Below, piece by piece: positions 1 to 6,611 of a stretch of DNA of 33,101 nt. How positions within the stretch are numbered: the first letter of the stretch is position 1; each line of letters opens with the position of its first letter. A model generated the notes under the pieces. The model was given only the letters and a program-made list of their open reading frames with translations, was not told the DNA's origin and ran no database searches. The DNA comes from JAAYUK01 sp964392915. Its GTDB lineage: Bacteria; Nitrospirota; Thermodesulfovibrionia; Thermodesulfovibrionales; Dissulfurispiraceae. The position numbers and the translations under genes were made by a program. The stretch is from positions 1 to 33,101 of the forward strand of contig CAYMRS010000023.1 of assembly GCA_964392915.1 (NCBI GenBank), written 5' to 3'.

Positions 1-89
1 TGCAAGTTCAACATTGAAAGGTTACACCGCCTAACTCAATTTACACACCTTTTGAAGATACCTCGCCATGTGGGCTAAGGAGGGCGGTA

Positions 90-2843
90 GTGACAACGAT
101 GCGCTTCCAGCATATTCTCGTCATGCTGCTCGCCTTCTGTCTTTCCCTCCCGTCGTTCGCCACGGGCGCTGAAGCGCCTCAGCCGCGGACTCTCCGCGTA
201 GTCATGGACAACAATTACCCGCCGTTTGTGTTTCTCGACGCCGAAGGCAGGGTGCAGGGCATTCTCCCGGATCAATGGCATTTGTGGGAGAAGAAGACCG
301 GCGTCAGGGTTGAAATCCATGCCATGGACTGGGATGAAGCGCTGCGCCGGATGCGGGCGGGCGAGTATGACGTCATCGACACTATTTTTCATACCCAGGC
401 CCGCGCCCGGCTGTACGATTATCTCCCGCCCTATCAGAAAATAGAAGTTCCCATTTATTTCGACAGGGAGATCGCGGGAATTACGGGAGCCGATTCTCTG
501 AAGGGGTTTGCCGTAGGCGCAAAAGCCGGTGACGCGGCTATTGATGTTCTGAGACGCCACGGCGTCGAGTCGCTTGTACTCTATACCAGCTACGAGGCAA
601 TTGCGCTGGCAGCGCGGGATCGCAAGATAACGGTCTTTGTCGTGGATGCACCGCCGGCGCGCTATTTTCTCCATAAGTTCGGCATTCATGATCGGTTCAG
701 GCAGACCGAACCGCTTTACGTCGGCGAGTTCCACCGCGCTGTCCGCAAGGGCGACGCGGCGACGCTTGGACTCGTGCGGAGCGGGTTCGAGGCAATAACA
801 CGGCAGGAGCATCAGGCAATTGAGCGGAAATGGTACGGCTCGGCAGCATTCGAAGCGTTCCCGGTTCGTCAGATGCTTACAGTTGCTGCCGGATTCACGG
901 TGCTTGCGGCAGCGCTTTTTTTATGGAACCGCAGCCTCCGCCGGGCAGTCGCGCAGCGGACGCTGGAGCTGAAAAAAAGCGAAGAGCGCAGCCGGGCTAT
1001 GGTCGAGGCGCTTCCTGATATGGTATTCAGAATTAGCAGGGATGGCACCTTCCTGGATTACCACAGTGTATCGACTGGAGAAACTCTGTTTCGACCTCCG
1101 CAGGAATTCCTCGGCAGGAATGTCCGGGATGTTATGCCGCCAGAAATACCTGCTCTGACCGAAGATCGTCTGGCGCTGGCGATTGCAGGCAGCGGGACGC
1201 AGCGGTTTGAATACAGCCTGGAAATGAAGGGTATCCTTCGCCATTTTGAGGCGCGGATGGTGACATGCGGAGAGTCGGAAGTCATGGCTATCGTGCGCGA
1301 TGTTACCGACCAGAAGCGGGTGGAGAATGAGATTCTGAAGAGCGAGGACAGGCTCCGGTCAATCTACAACAGCGTACACGACTCCATTTTCATTCACGAC
1401 GCCGAATCAGGAAAAATTCTCGACGTGAACGCGCAGGCCTGCTCCATGTATGGCTATTCGCACGCAGAGATGCTGGCCCGCTCTGTCGGAGACATCAGCT
1501 CCGGATTTTCGCCTTACTCACAAAAAGACGCTATCACGTGGTTGCAGAAGGTGGCAGCGGAAGGCCCGCAGGGTTTCCAGTGGAATGCCCGGCATAAAGA
1601 CGGACATCTTTTCTGGGTGGATGTCGCCATGTCAAAGACCGTAATCGGACAGGAGGAGCGAGTTATTGCAGCGGTGCGCGATGTCTCTGAACGAAAGCGT
1701 CTTGAGGAGCAGCTTCTTCAGTCGCAGAAGATGGAGGCGGTCGGCATTCTTGCGGGCGGAGTAGCGCATGACTTCAACAACATTCTGCAGGCGATAGTCA
1801 CCAGCGCGTATCTGATGAAAATGCGCCATAATGATATCGTGGATATTCAGCAGATTGCCGGTGATATTCTCCTGCTCTCCGACCGCGCGGCTGATTTGAC
1901 GCGCGGACTTCTTGCCTTCAGCAGAAAGCACATTCTTATGCCGCAGGTTGTCGATATGAACGAGATAGTGCGTTCGACGCTCAGGATGTTTCAGCGACTT
2001 ATGGGCGAAGATATAACCGTTGCGGCGGATTTTTGCGCTGAACGGCTGATGGTGAGCGCCGACTCCGCCCATATGCAGCAGGTTCTGGTCAATCTCATGA
2101 ATAATGCGCGCGACGCCATGCCGACGGGCGGTACGCTTACAATCAGGTCATACCGGGACGTGTGCTCCCTGCCGGATGACGCGGACAATCTGACACAATG
2201 CCCGTGCGCCGTTCTCGAAGTCCGTGACTCCGGCGACGGCATAGATGAGAAAGACATCGGGCATATCTTCGAGCCGTTTTATACGACGAAAGAGGTCGGC
2301 AAGGGTACCGGCCTCGGCCTGTCAGTGGTGTACGGCATTGTGCGGCAGCATAAGGGGATTGTTGAAGCCTTGCCGGCGCCCGGACGCGGCACGGTTTTTC
2401 GTGTCGCGCTGCCGCTTGAGCCGTCCGCGGGGAGAGATGCTCCGGAAAACAGCCAGACGCCTGGCAGAGGCCTCGGCAAGACGATTCTGCTCGTCGAGGA
2501 CGAGGAGAGCGTGCGGCTTGCCACCGAACAGCTGCTTGAGGCATACGGCTATACGGTGCTTGCCGCCGCAAGCGGCGCTGAAGCAATTGCGCATGTGCGC
2601 CGGCATGACCAGGGCGTGCATCTGGCATTGATAGATATCATCATGCCCGGCATGAACGGGGCAGATGTCTGCACGGCTCTCCGCGCCATCAATCCGAAGC
2701 TGAAGGTGATTTTTCTAAGCGGCTATCCGCAGCAGGTCCTTGAGGACCGCAAGCTTGGAGACATGCACTACCTTGCCAAGCCGATTTTGCCAAAGGATCT
2801 TCTCGCGGTGATAGAACAGACCCTTTCATCCGACGTTTCCTGA
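90..2843 (+). CDS. Hybrid sensor histidine kinase with periplasmic solute-binding domain, two PAS domains and C-terminal receiver
   Basis: Predicted membrane sensor kinase of 917 residues. The GTG start at 90 is chosen because AAGGAGG at 77-83 lies six bases upstream; the ATG at 99 is too far from it. A signal peptide (about residues 1-26) precedes a family 3 solute-binding domain (about 33-255, beginning RTLRVVMDNNYPPF), so the ligand is probably a small molecule bound in the periplasm. A membrane helix follows (about 261-281), then two PAS-like domains (about 300-410 and 418-540). The HisKA motif AHDFNN carries the probable phospho-acceptor His560. The ATPase domain shows NLMNNARDAMP, DSGDGID and GTGLGLS. 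The receiver domain has ILLVEDEE and the probable phospho-acceptor Asp849 in LIDIIMPGMNG. No output domain or cognate regulator is adjacent. The architecture is clear; the signal is unknown. Confidence 0.95.
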   Translation: MTTMRFQHILVMLLAFCLSLPSFATGAEAPQPRTLRVVMDNNYPPFVFLDAEGRVQGILPDQWHLWEKKTGVRVEIHAMDWDEALRRMRAGEYDVIDTIFHTQARARLYDYLPPYQKIEVPIYFDREIAGITGADSLKGFAVGAKAGDAAIDVLRRHGVESLVLYTSYEAIALAARDRKITVFVVDAPPARYFLHKFGIHDRFRQTEPLYVGEFHRAVRKGDAATLGLVRSGFEAITRQEHQAIERKWYGSAAFEAFPVRQMLTVAAGFTVLAAALFLWNRSLRRAVAQRTLELKKSEERSRAMVEALPDMVFRISRDGTFLDYHSVSTGETLFRPPQEFLGRNVRDVMPPEIPALTEDRLALAIAGSGTQRFEYSLEMKGILRHFEARMVTCGESEVMAIVRDVTDQKRVENEILKSEDRLRSIYNSVHDSIFIHDAESGKILDVNAQACSMYGYSHAEMLARSVGDISSGFSPYSQKDAITWLQKVAAEGPQGFQWNARHKDGHLFWVDVAMSKTVIGQEERVIAAVRDVSERKRLEEQLLQSQKMEAVGILAGGVAHDFNNILQAIVTSAYLMKMRHNDIVDIQQIAGDILLLSDRAADLTRGLLAFSRKHILMPQVVDMNEIVRSTLRMFQRLMGEDITVAADFCAERLMVSADSAHMQQVLVNLMNNARDAMPTGGTLTIRSYRDVCSLPDDADNLTQCPCAVLEVRDSGDGIDEKDIGHIFEPFYTTKEVGKGTGLGLSVVYGIVRQHKGIVEALPAPGRGTVFRVALPLEPSAGRDAPENSQTPGRGLGKTILLVEDEESVRLATEQLLEAYGYTVLAAASGAEAIAHVRRHDQGVHLALIDIIMPGMNGADVCTALRAINPKLKVIFLSGYPQQVLEDRKLGDMHYLAKPILPKDLLAVIEQTLSSDVS

Positions 2844-2858
2844 GAAAATGCCGCGGTA

Positions 2859-4784
2859 CTACTTGACTGTCCGGTCAAGGATTTTTGCGAGGCGGAGAGG
2901 CTCTTTCATGGTCACATGCGCATACATGACGGTGTTGGCAAGCACCCGCTTCACATAATCGCGCGTCTCTTCAAAAGGGATCAGCTCAACAAAAGCGAAA
3001 CAGTCAACCCCCTGCAGTTTCTCCCGCCACTGGTCGATCCGGCCGGGGCCGGCATTGTAGGCACCGGAGGCGAAGGCATAATTGCGGTCGTATTTGCGGA
3101 GCAGAGTGCCGAGGAACGCCGTTCCGAGGACAATGTTTTGCCTGGGGGTCATGAGGACCTCGCGTGTCGGCTTGACCCCGAGGCGGACACGCGAGGCGAG
3201 CTGTTTTGCCGTGGCGGGCATAATCTGCATAAGGCCGACGGCGCCGGCTGACGATACTGCGTGGGGCACAAACCTGCTTTCCTGCCGGATGACCGCCCAG
3301 GCCCACTCCGGAGAAATGCCGGCATCTTCTGAGGCTGCCATCACGTCCCGCCTATGTCCGGACGGATACTGCAGCGGCAGGTCAGGGTGTTCCGTCGCCT
3401 TGCCCGCGAGAAATATCTGGCGGTCAACAAGTCCGTGCTCTTTCGCAAAGTGCGCCGCCGCATAATATTGCGCGCTCGAAGCACCGCGCATCAGAACGCG
3501 CCATTCAAGCGCCGCTTCCCCCCAAAGACCAACCTTATGCAAGGCAAGAGCGCGCTTTACCGCAGGGTAATCAGCGAGTTGCTGCGCAAAAGTCTGGTCG
3601 ATTGGATGATGAGAATGCCTGAAGGCATGCAAGGTGCCAACCTGTTCTGCCGCAAGGATGCTGTAGTAGCTGTCCGGCCGGGCAGCCAGTTTTGAGAACA
3701 GGGACGCTGCTTCCTGCCCTCTGGCGAGCTTGTGCAGGGCGCGTGCCTGCCAGAACTGCCATGCCGGCTCATTCCGCAGTTCGGGAGCCATATGTTCAAT
3801 CGAGAGGAGAATGTCGGACCACGATGATGCGGCGATCGCGGCTCGAGCCCGCCATTCGGCCGCAGCGCCGTCAAGCGGTATCCGATAGCCGTTGGCCCGC
3901 GCGATAAGTCCGTGGGCCTGGAGATCAAGTTTTCGCGCGGCAACTGCCCCGACATGCGCGGTCAGCGCGCGGACCGTTTCAGGCGCAAGGACGGTCTTCT
4001 GTGTTTCGAGCAGACGCACTGCCGAAGGAACATCTTCCCGCGCAGCGGTAAGCACTGTAATAGCTTTGGCGGCGTTGTTTTTCAGCGGCGATTGTTCGCT
4101 CAGTTCCTGCTCAAGCACCTGAGCCAGCCGATCAGCGGCGCCCCTGTTCTTGAAGGCCGCCAAATACAGAATTTTCAGCAGAACCGATTCAGGCGTGATT
4201 TCCCCTGAAGCGAGAGCGCCAGCAAACGCGCCTGAGCAGGCCGGCGGAAATTCAAGCAGCTGCCCAAAGAGCGCCGCGCGCATCGCGGCAACGGGTCTCT
4301 GCTGCCTCAGCGAAAAATCAAGCAACACGCACCGGAGCTCCCCGTCTTTTTCTGAAATCCAGCCAGGCACGAGCGGCGCATGCGACGCTATCTGTCTCCA
4401 ATCACCCTGACGCGCCCATTCCTTGATCAGCGCGGCACGAAGCTTTTCGACCGGCGGAACCCCCGCGAAGCGGTCGAGATCGTGGGCCAGAGATCCGCTC
4501 AGCGGACCCAGGGCTGCTTCCCGGACGTTGACCATGCGTGCGGCAAAGTACGGTTCAAGCGGCGTATTTTTATGCTCCCCGGCGTACCGGGCCAGCGCGC
4601 GGACGTCCTGTTTCTGGTATGCATCGACAAGTGCAAGGTCAGCTGCATAGGTGACGCCTGCTGGACAAAAAGCGGCGAGACCAGCCAAGCACATTGCCAG
4701 CAGACCGCTCCTGAATGTTTTCAGCCAGAAGGCGTGAAGTGTATTTTTCAATGCGTGTTTCAAGCAATGCAAACGCGGCTTCAT
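2859..4784 (-). CDS. Soluble lytic murein transglycosylase (SLT family)
   Basis: Periplasmic enzyme predicted to cleave the MurNAc-GlcNAc bond of peptidoglycan non-hydrolytically, about 641 residues. The N-terminal hydrophobic stretch GLLAMCLAGLAAFCPAGVTYA looks like a signal peptide. The long middle is helical-repeat-like, as in the doughnut domain of Slt70. The C-terminal SLT domain has the catalytic glutamate in RQESRF, then GLMQIMPATA and ASGAYNAGPGRI. I chose the ATG at 4784 over the one at 4835 because a promoter-like pair (4790-4819) sits directly before it; the longer form would add 17 unusual residues and extend toward the divergent peptidase gene. Either start is possible. It is convergent with the upstream kinase gene, 15 bases apart. 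Confidence 0.93.
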   Translation of the reverse strand: MKPRLHCLKHALKNTLHAFWLKTFRSGLLAMCLAGLAAFCPAGVTYAADLALVDAYQKQDVRALARYAGEHKNTPLEPYFAARMVNVREAALGPLSGSLAHDLDRFAGVPPVEKLRAALIKEWARQGDWRQIASHAPLVPGWISEKDGELRCVLLDFSLRQQRPVAAMRAALFGQLLEFPPACSGAFAGALASGEITPESVLLKILYLAAFKNRGAADRLAQVLEQELSEQSPLKNNAAKAITVLTAAREDVPSAVRLLETQKTVLAPETVRALTAHVGAVAARKLDLQAHGLIARANGYRIPLDGAAAEWRARAAIAASSWSDILLSIEHMAPELRNEPAWQFWQARALHKLARGQEAASLFSKLAARPDSYYSILAAEQVGTLHAFRHSHHPIDQTFAQQLADYPAVKRALALHKVGLWGEAALEWRVLMRGASSAQYYAAAHFAKEHGLVDRQIFLAGKATEHPDLPLQYPSGHRRDVMAASEDAGISPEWAWAVIRQESRFVPHAVSSAGAVGLMQIMPATAKQLASRVRLGVKPTREVLMTPRQNIVLGTAFLGTLLRKYDRNYAFASGAYNAGPGRIDQWREKLQGVDCFAFVELIPFEETRDYVKRVLANTVMYAHVTMKEPLRLAKILDRTVK

Positions 4785-4789
4785 ATTTA

Positions 4790-4819
4790 AAGATACCCTT
4801 CTTTGAACCCCCCTGTCTA
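4790..4819 (-). promoter_or_regulatory. Promoter-like pair directly before the lytic transglycosylase start
   Basis: On the minus strand TAGACA (4814-4819) and TATCTT (4790-4795) are 18 bases apart. The -10 box ends five bases before the ATG at 4784, so transcription would begin at about the start codon. No Shine-Dalgarno sequence precedes that ATG. Confidence 0.45.
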
Positions 4820-4867
4820 TCCGCCGGCTTGCCATCTCTGCTCCCGCTCAGTGAAAATAGTACCGCA

Positions 4868-5992
4868 ATGGACATTCGCCCGATGATTGATGAGCAGAGG
4901 CTTGTCGCTACCTTTCTCCGGCTGGCGCGCCTGAATTCCCCCGCGTTTCAGGAAGAGGAAGTCGGCCGGGAGCTTGCCGACATCCTGCCGGAGCTTGACT
5001 GTACTGTCGAAGTTCAGCGATACGGACAGTCATTCAACATCATTGCGCGCAGGCCGGGCACGGTCGACCATGCGCTTCCGCTTCTGCTCTGCGCGCATAT
5101 GGACACCGCCGAGCCGACGCCGGACATTCAGAGCGTTGTCGTGGACGGAATCATCAGAACATCCGGCTCGACTATCCTGGGAGCTGACAACAAAAGCGCG
5201 ATAGCGCAGATCCTTGCAACGCTCGCTGTTCTCAAGGAACAGCGTCTCGCCCACGCGCCACTCGAAATCGTCTTTACGTCCGCCGAAGAGAAGGGACTCA
5301 TCGGCGCGCGAAATCTGCGCATGACGGCACTGCGGAGCAGGCATGGCATTGTTCTCGACATCAGCGGCCCCCCCGGGCGTATTGTTGTTGCAGCCCCGGC
5401 GCGGCAGCAGTTTGCGATTACCGTTCACGGCCGAGGCGCGCACGCCGGCATCGAGCCGGAGAAAGGCGTAAACGCTGTCCGTATTGCCGCCGAAATCATA
5501 GCAGAGCTGCCGGATGGGCGACTTGATGAAGAAACAACGTTCAATGTTTCGATGCTCGGGGGAGGCTCTGCCTCAAATATTGTCCCGAAAGAAGCAACCA
5601 TTCACGGAGAATTCAGGACGCATTCTCCGGAGCGCATGGCCGAACTGACCGAGCGGATTCAGATGACTGCGCGGGCGGCCGCTGAGCGTTCCGGCGCCGG
5701 GGTCGAGGTGCAGATTGAAACCGAATACGATGCGTTCCGGATTGATCACACGCAACCGTTTCTTGCTTTTGCCGTGCGCGTGTTGAGCGAAAGCGGCCTG
5801 ACGCCGGAAACTGTCATTACCGGGGGCGGATCGGATGCCAACATCCTGAACCGGCGTGGCATATGCTGCCTGAATCTCTCCAATGGCATGCGCGATATAC
5901 ATACAACGGATGAACATATCAGCGTCGAGGATCTCGTGACCGGCGCGGAAATGCTGATTCGCGCCGCCTGCGCATTCTCATCGTTCAAGTAA
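4868..5992 (+). CDS. M20 family metallopeptidase (PepT-like)
   Basis: Predicted cytoplasmic zinc aminopeptidase or deacylase of 374 residues, close to the usual size for the M20/PepT-like group. Metal-binding and catalytic motifs are visible: LLCAHMDTAEP (His and Asp), ILGADNKSAIA (bridging Asp) and FTSAEEKGLIGA (general-base Glu). The dimerisation domain begins around QFAITVHGRGAHAG, where the His is characteristic. The C-terminal zinc-ligand region is VITGGGSDANILNRRG followed by DIHTTDEHI. The ATG at 4868 is preferred over the in-frame ATG at 4715, whose product would carry 51 extra non-conserved residues overlapping the divergent transglycosylase gene. There is no strong ribosome binding site. 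Substrate specificity cannot be read from sequence. Confidence 0.9.
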   Translation: MDIRPMIDEQRLVATFLRLARLNSPAFQEEEVGRELADILPELDCTVEVQRYGQSFNIIARRPGTVDHALPLLLCAHMDTAEPTPDIQSVVVDGIIRTSGSTILGADNKSAIAQILATLAVLKEQRLAHAPLEIVFTSAEEKGLIGARNLRMTALRSRHGIVLDISGPPGRIVVAAPARQQFAITVHGRGAHAGIEPEKGVNAVRIAAEIIAELPDGRLDEETTFNVSMLGGGSASNIVPKEATIHGEFRTHSPERMAELTERIQMTARAAAERSGAGVEVQIETEYDAFRIDHTQPFLAFAVRVLSESGLTPETVITGGGSDANILNRRGICCLNLSNGMRDIHTTDEHISVEDLVTGAEMLIRAACAFSSFK

Positions 5993-6035
5993 TTCGGAAA
6001 TTCAAACCTTTCCTCCGGAATAGTCCCCGCCTTGC

Positions 6036-6064
6036 TTGACACATGCCCCTCTGACTGATAACCT
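6036..6064 (+). promoter_or_regulatory. Possible promoter for the selenopeptide gene
   Basis: A perfect TTGACA at 6036-6041 is followed after 17 bases by a poor -10 (TAACCT, 6059-6064). It lies about 110 bases before the precursor gene. The -35 match is good and the -10 weak, so this is tentative. Confidence 0.3.
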
Positions 6065-6072
6065 TTATCTAT

Positions 6073-6105
6073 GCATTGCTGTTAAACAATAGATATTAGC
6101 AATGC
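6073..6105. repeat. Inverted repeat upstream of the selenopeptide gene
   Basis: GCATTGCT (6073-6080) and AGCAATGC (6098-6105) are perfect 8-base arms separated by 17 AT-rich bases. It lies between the possible promoter and the precursor ORF, so it could be an operator or an mRNA hairpin. No T-run follows, so it is not an obvious terminator. Confidence 0.5.
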
Positions 6106-6170
6106 TTGAATCGTGAATTGCGTCCTTGACACGGTCACGGTTCGGCAAAGAGCCGGAAAAGGAGGACACC

Positions 6171-6488
6171 ATGGACAGCAAGCAGCTAAAAAAGACCCTT
6201 GCGGGCCTCAGTGTCGCTACCCTTCTGGCAGGAGCATGTCTCACGTCTCCGGCAAGCGCTGCTTCGGGTTGAGGCGGGCAGAGCGGTGCAGGTAGCACCG
6301 CTGACAAGAAGCCGGCGACCCAGACTGGCTGAAGCGGCCAGGGCGGCGCAGGTAGCGCCGAAGACAAGAAAGCTCCTGCTCAGAGTGGCTGAAGCGGCCA
6401 GGGTGGTGCAGGCAGCACCACAGACAAAAAGGCTCCGGACAAGAGCGAGCCGGACAAAAAAAAGCCGGGCAACCAGAGCAGTTGATAG
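6171..6488 (+). CDS. sbtA: Multi-selenocysteine RiPP precursor peptide, SbtA-like (TGA codons read through)
   Basis: Small gene lost by standard ORF calling because it contains in-frame TGA codons. ATG at 6171 follows a strong GGAGG (6161-6165). The first 33 codons are open and encode a signal-like leader (LKKTLAGLSVATLLAG, then SPASA). TGA codons follow at 6270, 6330 and 6390 (codons 34, 54 and 74), exactly 20 codons apart, inside a repeated unit of the type SGUSGQGGAGS..DKK. The frame continues through a Lys/Pro-rich tail to a fourth TGA at 6483 and a TAG at 6486. Each TGA is followed by a hairpin with an AGGNA loop, like the bacterial SECIS of fdhF. The next gene is a radical SAM/SPASM maturase, the pairing known for selenobiotic (SbtA/SbtM) peptides. 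The product is 104 residues, or 105 if the last TGA is also selenocysteine. Family name from memory; recoding strongly supported by sequence. Confidence 0.85.
6282..6302 (+). promoter_or_regulatory. SECIS-like hairpin 1
   Basis: Perfect 8-base stem AGCGGTGC/GCACCGCT around the loop AGGTA. The loop begins 17 bases after the TGA at 6270-6272, the same distance as in E. coli fdhF as I recall that element. It is the expected binding site for SelB. Confidence 0.8.
6344..6360 (+). promoter_or_regulatory. SECIS-like hairpin 2
   Basis: Perfect 6-base stem CGGCGC/GCGCCG with loop AGGTA, again starting 17 bases after its TGA (6330-6332). Confidence 0.8.
6404..6420 (+). promoter_or_regulatory. SECIS-like hairpin 3 (variant loop)
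   Basis: Perfect 6-base stem TGGTGC/GCACCA, 17 bases after the TGA at 6390-6392. The loop is AGGCA: the U of the conserved GGU is replaced by C. The stem keeps pairing although its bases differ from hairpins 1 and 2, which points to selection for structure. Confidence 0.7.
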
Positions 6489-6498
6489 GCAAAGAGAA

Positions 6499-6515
6499 CG
6501 GCACAGGTAGTGCCG
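6499..6515 (+). promoter_or_regulatory. SECIS-like hairpin 4 after the TGA-TAG end
   Basis: Perfect 6-base stem CGGCAC/GTGCCG with the canonical AGGTA loop. It starts 19, not 17, bases after the TGA at 6483-6485 and lies beyond the TAG at 6486-6488. It may recode that TGA, so that the peptide ends in selenocysteine. Confidence 0.6.
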
Positions 6516-6544
6516 CCAGAGAAGCACAACTTTAATCACAAAAA

Positions 6545-6590
6545 GGGGGGGCTCCGGTCAAGACCGCAGCCCCCCCCCTTGATTTCTTTT
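6545..6590 (+). terminator. Intrinsic terminator between precursor and maturase
   Basis: A 9-base GC-rich stem (6545-6553 with 6568-6576), extended by an inner CGGT/ACCG stem with a CAAG loop, is followed by the T-rich run TTGATTTCTTTT. It would end the abundant precursor transcript before the maturase gene. Confidence 0.75.
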
Positions 6591-6606
6591 CAGGGCGCGG
6601 TACAAT
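6579..6606 (+). promoter_or_regulatory. Promoter-like pair directly before the maturase start
   Basis: TTGATT (6579-6584) and TACAAT (6601-6606) are 16 bases apart. The -10 box ends five bases before the ATG at 6612. The -35 box overlaps the terminator T-run. If used, the maturase mRNA would be leaderless. Confidence 0.4.
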
Positions 6607-6611
6607 ACCCT

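Noticed and set aside
6126..6154. Second TTGACA before the selenopeptide gene as a promoter
   Set aside because: No -10-like sequence lies at 15-19 bases downstream, and a start there would fall within the ribosome binding site.
6282..6420. Regular 60-base spacing as a CRISPR array
   Set aside because: Only three units, coding in frame with gradual variation; repeats and spacers cannot be distinguished.
6171..6488. Selenopeptide gene read as a pseudogene with stop codons
   Set aside because: All interruptions are TGA, evenly spaced, each with its hairpin at the same distance, and the reading frame is otherwise intact with repeats preserved.
6199..6510. An uninterrupted 103-codon ORF overlapping the selenopeptide gene in another frame
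   Set aside because: It has no ribosome binding site and its Arg/Ala-rich product looks like an out-of-frame reading of the repeats. The frame with TGA codons has the ribosome site, leader and structured repeats.
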